This document shows positions 8,514-17,130 of a stretch of 64,000 bases of DNA, piece by piece. The notes under the pieces were generated by a model that was not told where the DNA came from, searched no databases, and saw nothing but the letters and a program-made list of their open reading frames with translations. The position numbers were made by a program, and so were the translations under genes. How positions within the stretch are numbered: position 1 is the first letter of the stretch; the number at the start of each line of letters is the position of its first letter. The DNA comes from Rhizobium mongolense subsp. loessense. GTDB lineage: Bacteria; Pseudomonadota; Alphaproteobacteria; Rhizobiales; Rhizobiaceae. The stretch lies in contig NZ_FMTM01000001.1 in NCBI RefSeq assembly GCF_900099775.1, positions 1 through 64,000 on the forward strand. The letters run 5' to 3'.

Positions 8514-9965
8514 ATGACCTCCTGCACAGATGACGCCACCCACGATGGCATAACCCCGGCAACCTCGGTCAGATGGGCGCTTGCCGGCCTTTGCCTATCC
8601 ATGCTGCTATCTTCGCTCGGCACCAGTATTGCCAATGTCGCATTGCCGACATTGGCTCAGGTGTTCGCCGCACCATTCCAACAGGTGCAGTGGGTCATCC
8701 TTGCCTACCTCCTGGCGATCACGATCCTGATCGTCGGCGTCGGACGGCTGGGCGACCTTGCCGGGCGCCGACGGGTTCTCCTGGCGGGGCTGGTCGTATT
8801 TACTGTCGCCTCGGTGCTCTGCGGCCTTGCGCCCTCGCTCTGGTGGCTGATTGCCGCCCGGGCCGCGCAGGGCCTCGGCGCCGCCGTCCTGATGGCTCTT
8901 ACCATGGCGTTCGTCGGCGAGACGGTCCCCAAGGAAAGAACCGGCAGCGCCATCGGGCTGCTCGGAGCGATGTCGGCAATCGGTACCGCGCTCGGTCCGT
9001 CGCTTGGCGGCATTGCGATCGCCTGGCTCGGCTGGCGGGCAATCTTTCTCGTCAATATCCCGCTCGGTCTGCTGGCCTTTTTTCTCGCCCACCGTTTCCT
9101 GCCCGCCGACCGCGATACACTGAAAACGGGCCGCCCTGGCTTCGACGCTCTGGGCACGCTGCTGCTTGCAGGCGCCCTCGCCGCTTATGCTCTCGCCATG
9201 ACGATAGGGCGCGGCCATTTCGGCACGCTGAATGCGATGCTCCTGATGGCTGCACTCACAGGCATCGCACTCCTTGTTTTCACCGAGGCGAAGGTGGCAT
9301 CGCCTTTGATCCCATTGGCAGCATTCCGCAATTCGGAGTTCAGCGCCAGCCTCGCCATGAACGCCCTCGTCTCGACGATAATGATGGCGACGCTGGTGGT
9401 GAGCCCGTTCTATCTGTCCGGTGCGCTCGGGCTCAACGCGGCGTTTGTTGGAATAATCATGTCGATTGGCCCGGTTGTCTCGGCGCTGACCGGCACCCCG
9501 GCTGGCCGTCTTGTCGATCGTCTGGGCGCATCTTTCGTGGTCATCGTCGGGCTTATCGAAATGGCCGTCGGTGCAGTTGCCCTATCCGTGCTTCCGGCAA
9601 TATTCGGCCTTGCCGGCTACATTGCCGCCATCGCCATCCTGACCCCGGGTTATCAGTTGTTCCAGGCAGCCAACAACACCGCCGTCATGATGGACATCCC
9701 CGCCGATCGGCGGGGCGTCGTTTCGGGTCTGCTCAGCCTGTCACGCAATCTCGGACTCATCACCGGCGCGTCCGTCATGGGCGCCGTGTTCACCGTTGCC
9801 GCGATGACGGCCGATATCACGACGGCACGTCCCGAAGCCGTTGCGACCGGCATGCAGGTCACCTTCGCCGTCGCGGCGGCTCTGACCGCCGTCGCGATCG
9901 CCATCGCCGTCCAAGGCCGCGCCCTTGCCATGCGTCCCTCGCCTCGTGGAGACAGGCCGGCTTAA
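8514..9965 (+). CDS. MFS drug:H+ antiporter, 14-TM EmrB/QacA type
   Basis: A 483-residue integral membrane protein. It has the MFS motif GRLGDLAGRRR between helices 2 and 3, the antiporter-type GAMSAIGTALGPSLGG in helix 5, and about 14 hydrophobic helices, all as in DHA2 multidrug exporters. The ATG at 8514 is preceded by AGGGAAAGTGCCG. Next to a divergent LysR regulator it is likely inducible. The substrate cannot be told from sequence. No membrane-fusion partner (EmrA) is nearby. Confidence 0.85.
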   Translation: MTSCTDDATHDGITPATSVRWALAGLCLSMLLSSLGTSIANVALPTLAQVFAAPFQQVQWVILAYLLAITILIVGVGRLGDLAGRRRVLLAGLVVFTVASVLCGLAPSLWWLIAARAAQGLGAAVLMALTMAFVGETVPKERTGSAIGLLGAMSAIGTALGPSLGGIAIAWLGWRAIFLVNIPLGLLAFFLAHRFLPADRDTLKTGRPGFDALGTLLLAGALAAYALAMTIGRGHFGTLNAMLLMAALTGIALLVFTEAKVASPLIPLAAFRNSEFSASLAMNALVSTIMMATLVVSPFYLSGALGLNAAFVGIIMSIGPVVSALTGTPAGRLVDRLGASFVVIVGLIEMAVGAVALSVLPAIFGLAGYIAAIAILTPGYQLFQAANNTAVMMDIPADRRGVVSGLLSLSRNLGLITGASVMGAVFTVAAMTADITTARPEAVATGMQVTFAVAAALTAVAIAIAVQGRALAMRPSPRGDRPA

Positions 9966-10000
9966 GACGGCCCGAACCCGCTCCGTCCGCTTTTGGACTT

Positions 10001-10028
10001 CTGGCCCGCCGCCGTTGCGGCGGGCCAG
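10001..10028. terminator. Bidirectional hairpin between convergent genes
   Basis: A perfect 12-bp stem (CTGGCCCGCCGC / GCGGCGGGCCAG) with a four-base loop lies between the convergent MFS and ABC exporter genes. There is no T run, so termination efficiency is uncertain, but the position fits. Confidence 0.6.
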
Positions 10029-10031
10029 TGG

Positions 10032-11870
10032 TCAAATGCTTGCCTGCACGCTGTGCAGGTTGGCATAGATGCCTTTCTGCGCCATGAGGTCGTTATGGGT
10101 GCCTTGTTCGATGATGCCATCGGCTGTGAGCACCAGGATGCGGTCGGCATGGCGGACGGTGGAGAGACGATGGGCGATGACCAGGGTGGTGCGGCCGTTC
10201 GCGAGATTGAGCAGCGCCTTTTGAACCGCCCGTTCGCTCTCGTTGTCGAGCGCGCTGGTTGCCTCGTCGAAGATCAGGATCGCCGGATCCTTGAGGAAGG
10301 CGCGCGCTATCGTGAGGCGCTGCCGCTGGCCCCCCGAAAGCTTGACACCGCGTTGGCCGATATCGGTCGCGTAGCCATTCGGCAAAGCCGCGATGAAGTC
10401 GTGAGCGTTGGCGGCACGGGCGGCGGCCTCGACCTCGGCATCGGTCGCGTCGGGCCGGCCGTAGCGAAGATTTTCCGCCACCGTGCCGGCAAAGAGATAG
10501 ACGTCCTGCTGCACCACCCCGACGTGTCGCCGCAGTGAGGCCAGCGTCACGTCGCGAATGTCGGTACCGTCAATGCGGATCGCCCCCGCCTGCACATCGT
10601 AGAAGCGCGGTATGAGCGCGCAAAGCGTGCTCTTGCCCACTCCTGAGGGACCAACCAAGGCCACGAACTCGCCCGGCGCAATCGTGAGCGAGAGCCGCTT
10701 AAGCACCTTGGGGCCTTCGGACTCATAGCCGAAGACGACGTCGGAAAAACTGATCTCACCCCTTGGAGCCGGCATGGGACGGGCAGCCGGGCGGTCGAAG
10801 ACGTCCGGTGCTATCTCCAGGATCTCCATGGCCCGAACGAAGCCGGTGTAACCCTCCTGCCAGAGGCGCACGAAATTGGCGAGCCGCTGCATCGGATCGA
10901 CCAGCACCGCCACGCAAAGCAGAAAGGTGAGGATGTCCGCCACGGACAGCTCAGCCGCCAGGATGCGCAGCCCTCCGATCACGATGACAAGTATGGTGAT
11001 GAGTTGAGCGAAAGTTTCGGTGCCCACCGAAAACCAGGCCTCGCTGCGGTAGCCGTCGGCGCGCCCCTGCAGAAACCGCCGGTTCAGCTTGGCAAAGCGC
11101 TCCTGCTCCAGCGCCTCGTTGGCGAAGGACTGGACGACGCGAATGCCCGCCAGTGCGTCCTCCACGCGTTCGTTGACGGCGGCGATCTGCCGCTTGCTCG
11201 CTTCCAGTGCGCGGTTCATGCGCCGGTTGAAATGCAGAGCATAAGCCGCCGCCACCGGCGTGAGAAGCAGGATGAGGCTGGCCAAAAGTGGATCGATGAA
11301 GAACAGCACCAGCATGGCGCCGCCATATTTGAGTACGGCGATGGAGAGGTCCTCTGGGCCGTGGTGGAAGAGCTCGCCCAGCCACAGGGAATCGTTCGTG
11401 ATGCGGCTCATCAACTGCCCAGTGCGTTGGCGGTCGAAAAAGCTGAACGAGAGCTTCTGGCAGTGTTCGAAGAGCTCCTGCCGGACGGCGGCCTCGATAC
11501 GGGCGCCCATCACGTGCCCCTGATAATCGACGAAGAAGATGGCAACGGTTTGGATCGCCAGGATGGCAAGCATGAAGGCGCCGACGGCAAGGATCTGCTC
11601 GTAGGCCTCCGGCATGTTGGGCAGAGCCAGAAGGCGGCTCGTGACAAAATTGGCGCAGAGCGGCAGCGCCACCGCCGTACCGGCGACGAGGATCGCGCAG
11701 ACCAGATCCGCCAGCAGCAAAGGCAGGTGCGGGCGATAGTAAGAGAGGAATTTGCGCATGCGCAAGCGGCGCCGGTCGCGGTCGGCGTTGCTTGGATAGT
11801 CGCGGAAGAACTTCAGGAAGCGGTTATGGCGCGGTGGGCTTTTCCTCGCGCGGGGGAACTGAGTGTGCAT
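10032..11870 (-). CDS. ABC exporter with fused membrane and ATPase domains (MsbA-like)
   Basis: A 612-residue half-transporter expected to work as a homodimer in the inner membrane, exporting lipid, drug or peptide. Residues about 40-330 hold six membrane helices (LLLADLVCAILVAGTAVALP is the first). The nucleotide-binding domain has Walker A GPSGVGKST, signature LSGGQRQR, Walker B ILIFDEATSALD and the H-loop VIAHRLST. The substrate is unknown. The start is unclear: ATG 11870 has a weak binding site, ATG 11759 has none, and a well-placed ATG at 11928 opens a different frame. Confidence 0.85.
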   Translation of the reverse strand: MHTQFPRARKSPPRHNRFLKFFRDYPSNADRDRRRLRMRKFLSYYRPHLPLLLADLVCAILVAGTAVALPLCANFVTSRLLALPNMPEAYEQILAVGAFMLAILAIQTVAIFFVDYQGHVMGARIEAAVRQELFEHCQKLSFSFFDRQRTGQLMSRITNDSLWLGELFHHGPEDLSIAVLKYGGAMLVLFFIDPLLASLILLLTPVAAAYALHFNRRMNRALEASKRQIAAVNERVEDALAGIRVVQSFANEALEQERFAKLNRRFLQGRADGYRSEAWFSVGTETFAQLITILVIVIGGLRILAAELSVADILTFLLCVAVLVDPMQRLANFVRLWQEGYTGFVRAMEILEIAPDVFDRPAARPMPAPRGEISFSDVVFGYESEGPKVLKRLSLTIAPGEFVALVGPSGVGKSTLCALIPRFYDVQAGAIRIDGTDIRDVTLASLRRHVGVVQQDVYLFAGTVAENLRYGRPDATDAEVEAAARAANAHDFIAALPNGYATDIGQRGVKLSGGQRQRLTIARAFLKDPAILIFDEATSALDNESERAVQKALLNLANGRTTLVIAHRLSTVRHADRILVLTADGIIEQGTHNDLMAQKGIYANLHSVQASI

Positions 11871-11928
11871 GAAGCCGAATGTCCTTGTGGTCGATGTTTC
11901 CTTTCTGGTTGGACAGGTTCGCTTTCAT
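11824..11928 (-). CDS. Short ORF overlapping the ABC exporter start (leader peptide or shifted N-terminus)
   Basis: A 34-codon ORF starts at ATG 11928 after a good ribosome binding site (GGGGAGACTGAC). It reads MKANLSNQKGNIDHKDIRLH and stops inside the 5' end of the exporter frame. Its composition looks coding, and a one-base shift near its end would join it to HNRFLKFFRDYP in the exporter. It is either an upstream leader ORF or the true N-terminus separated by a frameshift. Confidence 0.4.
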   Translation of the reverse strand: MKANLSNQKGNIDHKDIRLHAHSVPPREEKPTAP

Positions 11929-12273
11929 GTCAGTCTCCCCGGGGATCGGACCAATTAGAGCCTAAGCATTGCGGACAACCGCGACCGATTCAACCCGGCA
12001 GCGGAAAGAGATCAGCCGGTGTTGTCGCCATGCAACAGTCGCTGGCCCGCCACTTTCTGTCGCGAAACGAGAAGGCTCTCGCTGCAATCTCCGATCTGAT
12101 CGAACTGAACGGAATTGCCTCCGATCTGGCTGATATCCCGTTCCACATCACTTCAGAGCATCCGACCAAGATCCCCAATAATCAGTCATGAAGGCCGGGG
12201 GTGCCGAAGACCTTCAACTGGTCAAAGGCTCGAACGCTCGGCCGGTTTGGTCGCAAGGCGGCATCTGCGCGAA
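11929..12273. other. Intergenic region between ABC exporter and APH gene
   Basis: The gap holds a 53-codon plus-strand frame (12030-12191, starting MQQSLARHFLSRNEKAL) with no ribosome binding site at a sensible distance and no recognisable family, so I do not call it. The promoter of the exporter should lie near 11930-12000. Confidence 0.4.
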
Positions 12274-13056
12274 TTAAAAGAACTCGTCCAGCACCATATA
12301 GTAGGCGACTTTCGCGTCGCTGATGCCGGAAAGCCCATAACAATCGAGGAAATGCCGAACCCACGCTTGCCCGACATTGTATCGGATGCTTCGCAGTGCC
12401 AGCGCAATATCCTGGTATCGATCCGCAACGCCCAGACGGCCGCAGTCGACATACCCACTGAATTGCCCTTCATGCGTCATGAAGTTCGGCAAACAGGCGT
12501 CGCCGTGGGCAACGACGGGATCGGTGACGTCAGGCTGGTTGGCTTCCAGATATGCAAAAAGGCTCGCAGCGGTTGCGTTTTGCCGCTCTTCATCAAAATC
12601 ACTCTCGTCTACGGCTCCCGCTTCCATCCGCGCCTTGGCAAGCCTCAAACGAGCTGTCAGCCTGTGGTCGAAAGGGCAGGTTTGCGGATCAAGTTCGTGC
12701 AATCGCCGTATCGCGGCAGCCAGGATCTCGATGCGCTGCCTATCTGTGGTCAATTTGGACGAAGCCAGGTCGCTTCCCGGGAGCGCGCTCAGCAGCAGCC
12801 AGTTTCTACCCTCATGGCTTTCCAGGGCGACGACGCTTGGGCACTGCAGTCCTTGCTCGCCAAGCCACAGTAGACGCTCCGCCTCCAACGGCAATTCCGC
12901 AAAAGGACCAGCAATTTCGCCTTTCAGGAAAAACCGCGTCCGGCCACCTTCTGCGAGCCTGAACACCTCTGCAGACGAACATCCCAGTTCGTCCTTCTTC
13001 CACTCGTGTTGAGATACAACTGCCCTTAGATTGGAAGGTAAGGCAGTGTTTTCCAT
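12274..13056 (-). CDS. Aminoglycoside O-phosphotransferase, APH(3') type
   Basis: APH(3') enzymes inactivate kanamycin-type aminoglycosides by ATP-dependent phosphorylation of the 3'-hydroxyl. The 260-residue protein has the length of the family, the catalytic loop HGDACLPNF and the metal-binding segment DCGRLGVADRYQDIALALR, both nearly as in APH(3')-II/III. The N-terminal nucleotide lobe includes SSAEVFRLAEGG. I chose ATG 13056 to match family length. It sits as a single gene in core chromosome without transposase, so it looks resident. Its activity on antibiotics is inferred. Confidence 0.82.
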   Translation of the reverse strand: MENTALPSNLRAVVSQHEWKKDELGCSSAEVFRLAEGGRTRFFLKGEIAGPFAELPLEAERLLWLGEQGLQCPSVVALESHEGRNWLLLSALPGSDLASSKLTTDRQRIEILAAAIRRLHELDPQTCPFDHRLTARLRLAKARMEAGAVDESDFDEERQNATAASLFAYLEANQPDVTDPVVAHGDACLPNFMTHEGQFSGYVDCGRLGVADRYQDIALALRSIRYNVGQAWVRHFLDCYGLSGISDAKVAYYMVLDEFF

Positions 13057-13206
13057 CGGCACATCATCTTGATGATCGTTTGCCAGCGGCTTGGCGCGCA
13101 CACGCCAAGCCGCTTGCAACCACCTGCTGCAGGCGGATTTAGGTGCTAAGCCGGGCTCCACAAGTTCAAGTCAGGCTCACCGTCTCTGACGGTTCTCCCT
13201 GCAATC

Positions 13207-14338
13207 TCAATCAACGTCTTCGAGGACAGCGTCCGGCTTGCCGCTGATGCGGTGCGCAAGTGCTGCTTCCATGAACTCGTTGAGGTCGCCGTCGAGCACA
13301 TCGCCCGGTGCCGTGCTCGAAACGCCGGTGCGCAGGTCCTTGACCAACTGATAGGGCTGCAGCACGTAGGAGCGGATCTGGTGGCCCCAGCCGATCTCGG
13401 TCTTGGACGCCGCTTCGGCGCTTGCTGCCTCTTCGCGCTTCTTCAGTTCCGCTTCATACATGCGGGCGCGCAGCATGTCCCAGGCCTTGGCGCGGTTCTT
13501 GTGCTGCGAGCGCTCCTGCTGGCAGGCGACGACGATGCCGGTCGGGATGTGCGTGATGCGCACTGCCGAGTCGGTCGTGTTGACGTGCTGGCCGCCCGCG
13601 CCCGACGAGCGATAGGTGTCGATGCGGCAGTCGCTTTCGTTGATCTCGATGTTGATAGAGTCATCGACCACCGGATAGACCCAGATCGACGAGAAGGACG
13701 TGTGGCGGCGCGCATTGCTGTCATAGGGCGAGATGCGCACGAGCCGGTGCACGCCCGATTCCGTCTTCAGCCAGCCATAGGCGTTGTGTCCCTTGACGAG
13801 CAGCGTCGCGGACTTGATGCCCGCCTCTTCCCCGTCATGGACTTCAAGAAGCTCAACTTTGAAGCGCTGGCGTTCCGCCCAACGGGTGTACATGCGAAGC
13901 AGCATGTTCGCCCAGTCCTGGCTTTCGGTGCCGCCGGCGCCCGAATGCACTTCGAGATAGGTGTCGTTGGCATCGGCCTCGCCGGATAACATGGCTTCGA
14001 CCTGGCGGCGCGCGGCCTCGGCTTTCAGGCTCTTCAGCGCGGCCTCGGCCTCCTTGACGATGCTTTCATCGCCCTCTTCCTCACCCATCTCGATGAGTTC
14101 GACATGGTCGTTCAGCTGCTGTTCGAGCTGCTTCACGCCGTTGATGCCGTCATCGAGCTGCTGGCGCTCGCGCATCAGCTTCTGAGCTTCGGCAGCATCG
14201 TTCCACAGATTCGGGTCCTCTGCCTTGTTGTTCAACCAGTCCAGCCGTCTTATCGCCTGGTCCCAGTCAAAGATGCCTCCTCAGCAGGGTGATAGCCTGC
14301 TTGGTTTCATCGACTACGTTTTCGATTTCCGCTCGCAT
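13207..14338 (-). CDS. prfB: Peptide chain release factor 2, made by programmed +1 frameshift
   Basis: RF2 reads UGA and UAA stop codons. Translation starts at ATG 14338 ([20 protein letters not shown]). After 23 codons it meets an in-frame TGA (14267-14269), and a +1 shift at CTT continues for 353 codons, 376 residues in all. The main frame has the tripeptide region [15 protein letters not shown], with SPY rather than the E. coli SPF, and the catalytic GGQ loop [12 protein letters not shown]. The frameshift lets RF2 level control its own synthesis. It is downstream of mrcA on the same strand. Confidence 0.95.
14266..14281 (-). promoter_or_regulatory. prfB programmed +1 frameshift site
   Basis: On the minus strand the order is AGGAGG, CAT, CTT, TGA, C. 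This is the classical RF2 arrangement: an internal Shine-Dalgarno three bases before the slippery CTT, followed by a UGA in the zero frame. The downstream frame continues as GAC TGG GAC. Confidence 0.95.
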
Positions 14339-14384
14339 TTTCCTGCTTCTTTGCGTTGGTCTTGAGTTGGTCCGTCAAATAGTT

Positions 14385-14420
14385 GCGGCGGCCGCGGATG
14401 TAAAGAGCCGCGGCCGCCGC
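14385..14420 (-). terminator. Strong hairpin between mrcA and prfB
   Basis: A perfect 13-bp stem (GCGGCGGCCGCGG and its complement) with a 10-base loop lies after the mrcA stop and before prfB. No T run follows, so it may end or attenuate the mrcA transcript, or stabilise its 3' end. Confidence 0.55.
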
Positions 14421-14436
14421 ATCATACGAGGATTGT

Positions 14437-16896
14437 TCAGTAGAGGCCGCCTGCGCCAGACTGCACGGCCTGGTTCGCCTGCGGCGAAGTCTTCAGGATT
14501 TCCTCCGGCGCCATGGTGCTGTCCATGCCGATGACGGACAAGCTGTCGGCCGGGCCGGTGCCGGGCTTGAAAGCCTCGATGATGGTGTTCGGATCGCCCT
14601 CCATCGCCGCCATGCCGGTCTTGCGGTCGATCGGGATCAGGTTCATGCCCTGCGGGATAACGAATTTAGATTCCGGCATGTCCTTGACGGCCGCCTGCAT
14701 GAATTCATTGAAGATCGGGGCCGAGAGGCCGCCGCCCGTACCGCCGCGGCCAAGCGGCGCCGGATTGTCGAAGCCCATGTAGAGGCCGGCCACGAGGTCG
14801 GGCGTGAAGCCGACGAACCAGGCATCCTTCTCGTCGTTGGTGGTGCCGGTCTTGCCGGCCACGTCGCGCCCGCCGAGGTCGATCTTGCCGGCCGCAGTGC
14901 CGCGGGTGATGACGCCCTGCATCATCGAGGTGATCTGATAGGCCGTCATCGGGTCTAGAACCTGCTCGCGGTTGTCGACGATGTTCGGCTCTTCCTGGTT
15001 CTGCCAGTCGCCGGCATTGCAGCTGTCACAGAGGCGTTCCTCATGCCTGAAAATCGTCTTGCCGTAGCGGTCCTGGATGCGGTCGATCAGCGTCGGCTTG
15101 ATCTGCTTGCCGCCGTTGGCAATCACCGAATAGGCCGAAACCATGCGCAACACGGTGGTCTCGCCGGAGCCGAGGGACATGGCAAGCAGCGCCGGCATCT
15201 TGTCGTAGATGCCGAAGCGCTCTGCATATTCGGCAACGATGTTCATGCCGAGGTCATTGGCAAGGCGCACGGTCATCAGGTTGCGCGAGTGCTCGATGCC
15301 GGAGCGCAGCGTCGACGGACCGTTGAACTCACCGCCGTAGTTTTCCGGCCTCCAGACCTGGCCGCCGGAGAAGACCTCAATCGGTGCGTCCATGATCACC
15401 GAGGCCGGCGTATAGCCGTTGTCCATGGCCGCTGCATAGACGAACGGCTTGAACGAGGAGCCCGGCTGGCGCATCGCCTGCGTCGCGCGGTTGAATTCCG
15501 ATTGCCCATAGGAGAAACCGCCTGCCATCGCAAGAACGCGGCCGGTCTTCGGGTCCATGGCAACGAGGCCGCCCTGAACCTTCGGCGGTTGGCGAAGACG
15601 ATAGGAGGTCGAGCCTTCGCCCCCCAGCCGCTCGACATAGACGACGTCGCCCGGCGAAAGCACGCCTTCCGGCGACTTGGCCGTCTTGCGCTCGCCGCTG
15701 GAGGAGCGGTAGGCCCACTGCATGTCCTTCGCCTCGATCGTGCCATGCTCGCGCTCGGCGGCAGCCTTTCCGGCGCCGTCCCTGGCAGGCTGGAGACCGA
15801 TGTCGACGCTTTCGGTGGACACGGCAAGCACGACGGCGAGGCGCCATTCGGGCACATCGGAGAGTGCTGGGATTTCCGCGAGCGCCTTGCCCCAATCGGC
15901 GGTGGTGTCGATCGTCTTCAGCGGCCCATGGAAGCCGCGGCGTTCGTCGTAGGTCGTCAGGCCGTCCTGCAGCGCCTTGCGGGCGGCAAGCTGCATCTGC
16001 GGATCGAGCGAGGTGCGGACCGAAAGGCCGCCTTCGTAAAGCGCCTTTTCGCCATACTGGCCGATGAGCTGGCGGCGAACAGCCTCGGCGAAGTAATCCG
16101 AAGCAAAGAGCGAGGGGCCGTTGCTGCGGGCCGTCACGCCGAGCAGCTGCTTCTTGGCTTCCGCCCCGTCGCTCTGGCTCACATAGCCGTTTTCGACCAT
16201 GCGGTCGATGACCCAGTTGCGGCGCTCCACCGCGGCATCCGGATGGCGGAAGGGATGATAGTTCGCCGGGCCTTTCGGCAGCGAGGCGAGATAGGCGGCT
16301 TCGGCGACGGTCAGTTCGGTGACCGACTTGTTGAAGTAGGTGAGCGCTGCCCCGGCGATGCCGTAGGAGTTCAGGCCGAAGAAGATCTCGTTCAGATAGA
16401 GTTCGAGGATCTTGTCCTTGCTGTAGGCCTGCTCGATGCGGAAGGAGAGGATCGCTTCCTTGATCTTGCGGTCGATCGTCTGGTCGGATGTCAGGAGGAA
16501 GTTCTTCGCCACCTGCTGGGTGATCGTCGAGGCGCCCACCGGACGGCGGCCGGAACCGAAATTCTGCAGGTTGACGACGATGGCGCGCGCAAGGCCGCTC
16601 AAGTCGACGCCGGGATGGTTATAGAAATTCTTGTCTTCGGCCGAAAGGAAGGCTGCCTTGACGCGATCCGGGATCGCCTGGATCGGCAGGAAAAGACGCT
16701 TCTCCTTGGCATACTCGGCCATCAGCGCGCCGTTTCCGGCATGAACGCGGGTGGTGACCGGCGGCGCATAGCTGTTCAGGACGGCGTAATCGGGGAGATC
16801 CTTCGCGACGTTTGCCAGGTAGACGGCAACGACGGCAGCAGCGCCGAGAAACAGGACGCAAGCAATTCCGAAGAAATATCCAAGAAGTCTGATCAT
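14437..16896 (-). CDS. mrcA: Penicillin-binding protein 1A (bifunctional peptidoglycan synthase)
   Basis: PBP1A polymerises glycan strands and crosslinks peptides in the periplasm, anchored by an N-terminal membrane helix (residues about 4-27, LGYFFGIACVLFLGAAAVVA). The glycosyltransferase domain shows EDKNFYNHPGVD and GASTITQQVAKNFLL. The transpeptidase domain has the active serine motif GSSFKPF (near residue 480), SRN, and AGKTGTTND. The 819-residue length is normal. It follows the amidase gene amiC on the same strand, a common alphaproteobacterial cell-wall arrangement. Confidence 0.95.
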   Translation of the reverse strand: MIRLLGYFFGIACVLFLGAAAVVAVYLANVAKDLPDYAVLNSYAPPVTTRVHAGNGALMAEYAKEKRLFLPIQAIPDRVKAAFLSAEDKNFYNHPGVDLSGLARAIVVNLQNFGSGRRPVGASTITQQVAKNFLLTSDQTIDRKIKEAILSFRIEQAYSKDKILELYLNEIFFGLNSYGIAGAALTYFNKSVTELTVAEAAYLASLPKGPANYHPFRHPDAAVERRNWVIDRMVENGYVSQSDGAEAKKQLLGVTARSNGPSLFASDYFAEAVRRQLIGQYGEKALYEGGLSVRTSLDPQMQLAARKALQDGLTTYDERRGFHGPLKTIDTTADWGKALAEIPALSDVPEWRLAVVLAVSTESVDIGLQPARDGAGKAAAEREHGTIEAKDMQWAYRSSSGERKTAKSPEGVLSPGDVVYVERLGGEGSTSYRLRQPPKVQGGLVAMDPKTGRVLAMAGGFSYGQSEFNRATQAMRQPGSSFKPFVYAAAMDNGYTPASVIMDAPIEVFSGGQVWRPENYGGEFNGPSTLRSGIEHSRNLMTVRLANDLGMNIVAEYAERFGIYDKMPALLAMSLGSGETTVLRMVSAYSVIANGGKQIKPTLIDRIQDRYGKTIFRHEERLCDSCNAGDWQNQEEPNIVDNREQVLDPMTAYQITSMMQGVITRGTAAGKIDLGGRDVAGKTGTTNDEKDAWFVGFTPDLVAGLYMGFDNPAPLGRGGTGGGLSAPIFNEFMQAAVKDMPESKFVIPQGMNLIPIDRKTGMAAMEGDPNTIIEAFKPGTGPADSLSVIGMDSTMAPEEILKTSPQANQAVQSGAGGLY

Positions 16897-17130
16897 ATTG
16901 AGCTACCGGTATTCCAAATTTTCAATCGGCGCAGGCGCTATATTTGCATGGAAGCGGGCGATTTGCACGTCCCGCGGGCTTACTCCATGAGCGCCATCGC
17001 GACAAGCCGTCCAACCCGCCTGTCGAAAACATAGCGGCGAGTAACGGCCTGAATGTGAGCAAAATAGGGCTCCCCTGCCCCATTCACATGCTCCGCTTTG
17101 CTTTCGCCGCGGGTGTCACATCTCAGCCAC

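Noticed and set aside
12030..12191. 53-codon frame between the ABC exporter and APH genes
   Set aside because: Composition is plausible, but there is no ribosome binding site at the right distance and no family; left as part of the gap description.
15043..17034. 663-codon frame on the plus strand opposite mrcA
   Set aside because: Pure antisense shadow of the PBP1A gene, produced by high GC at third codon positions.
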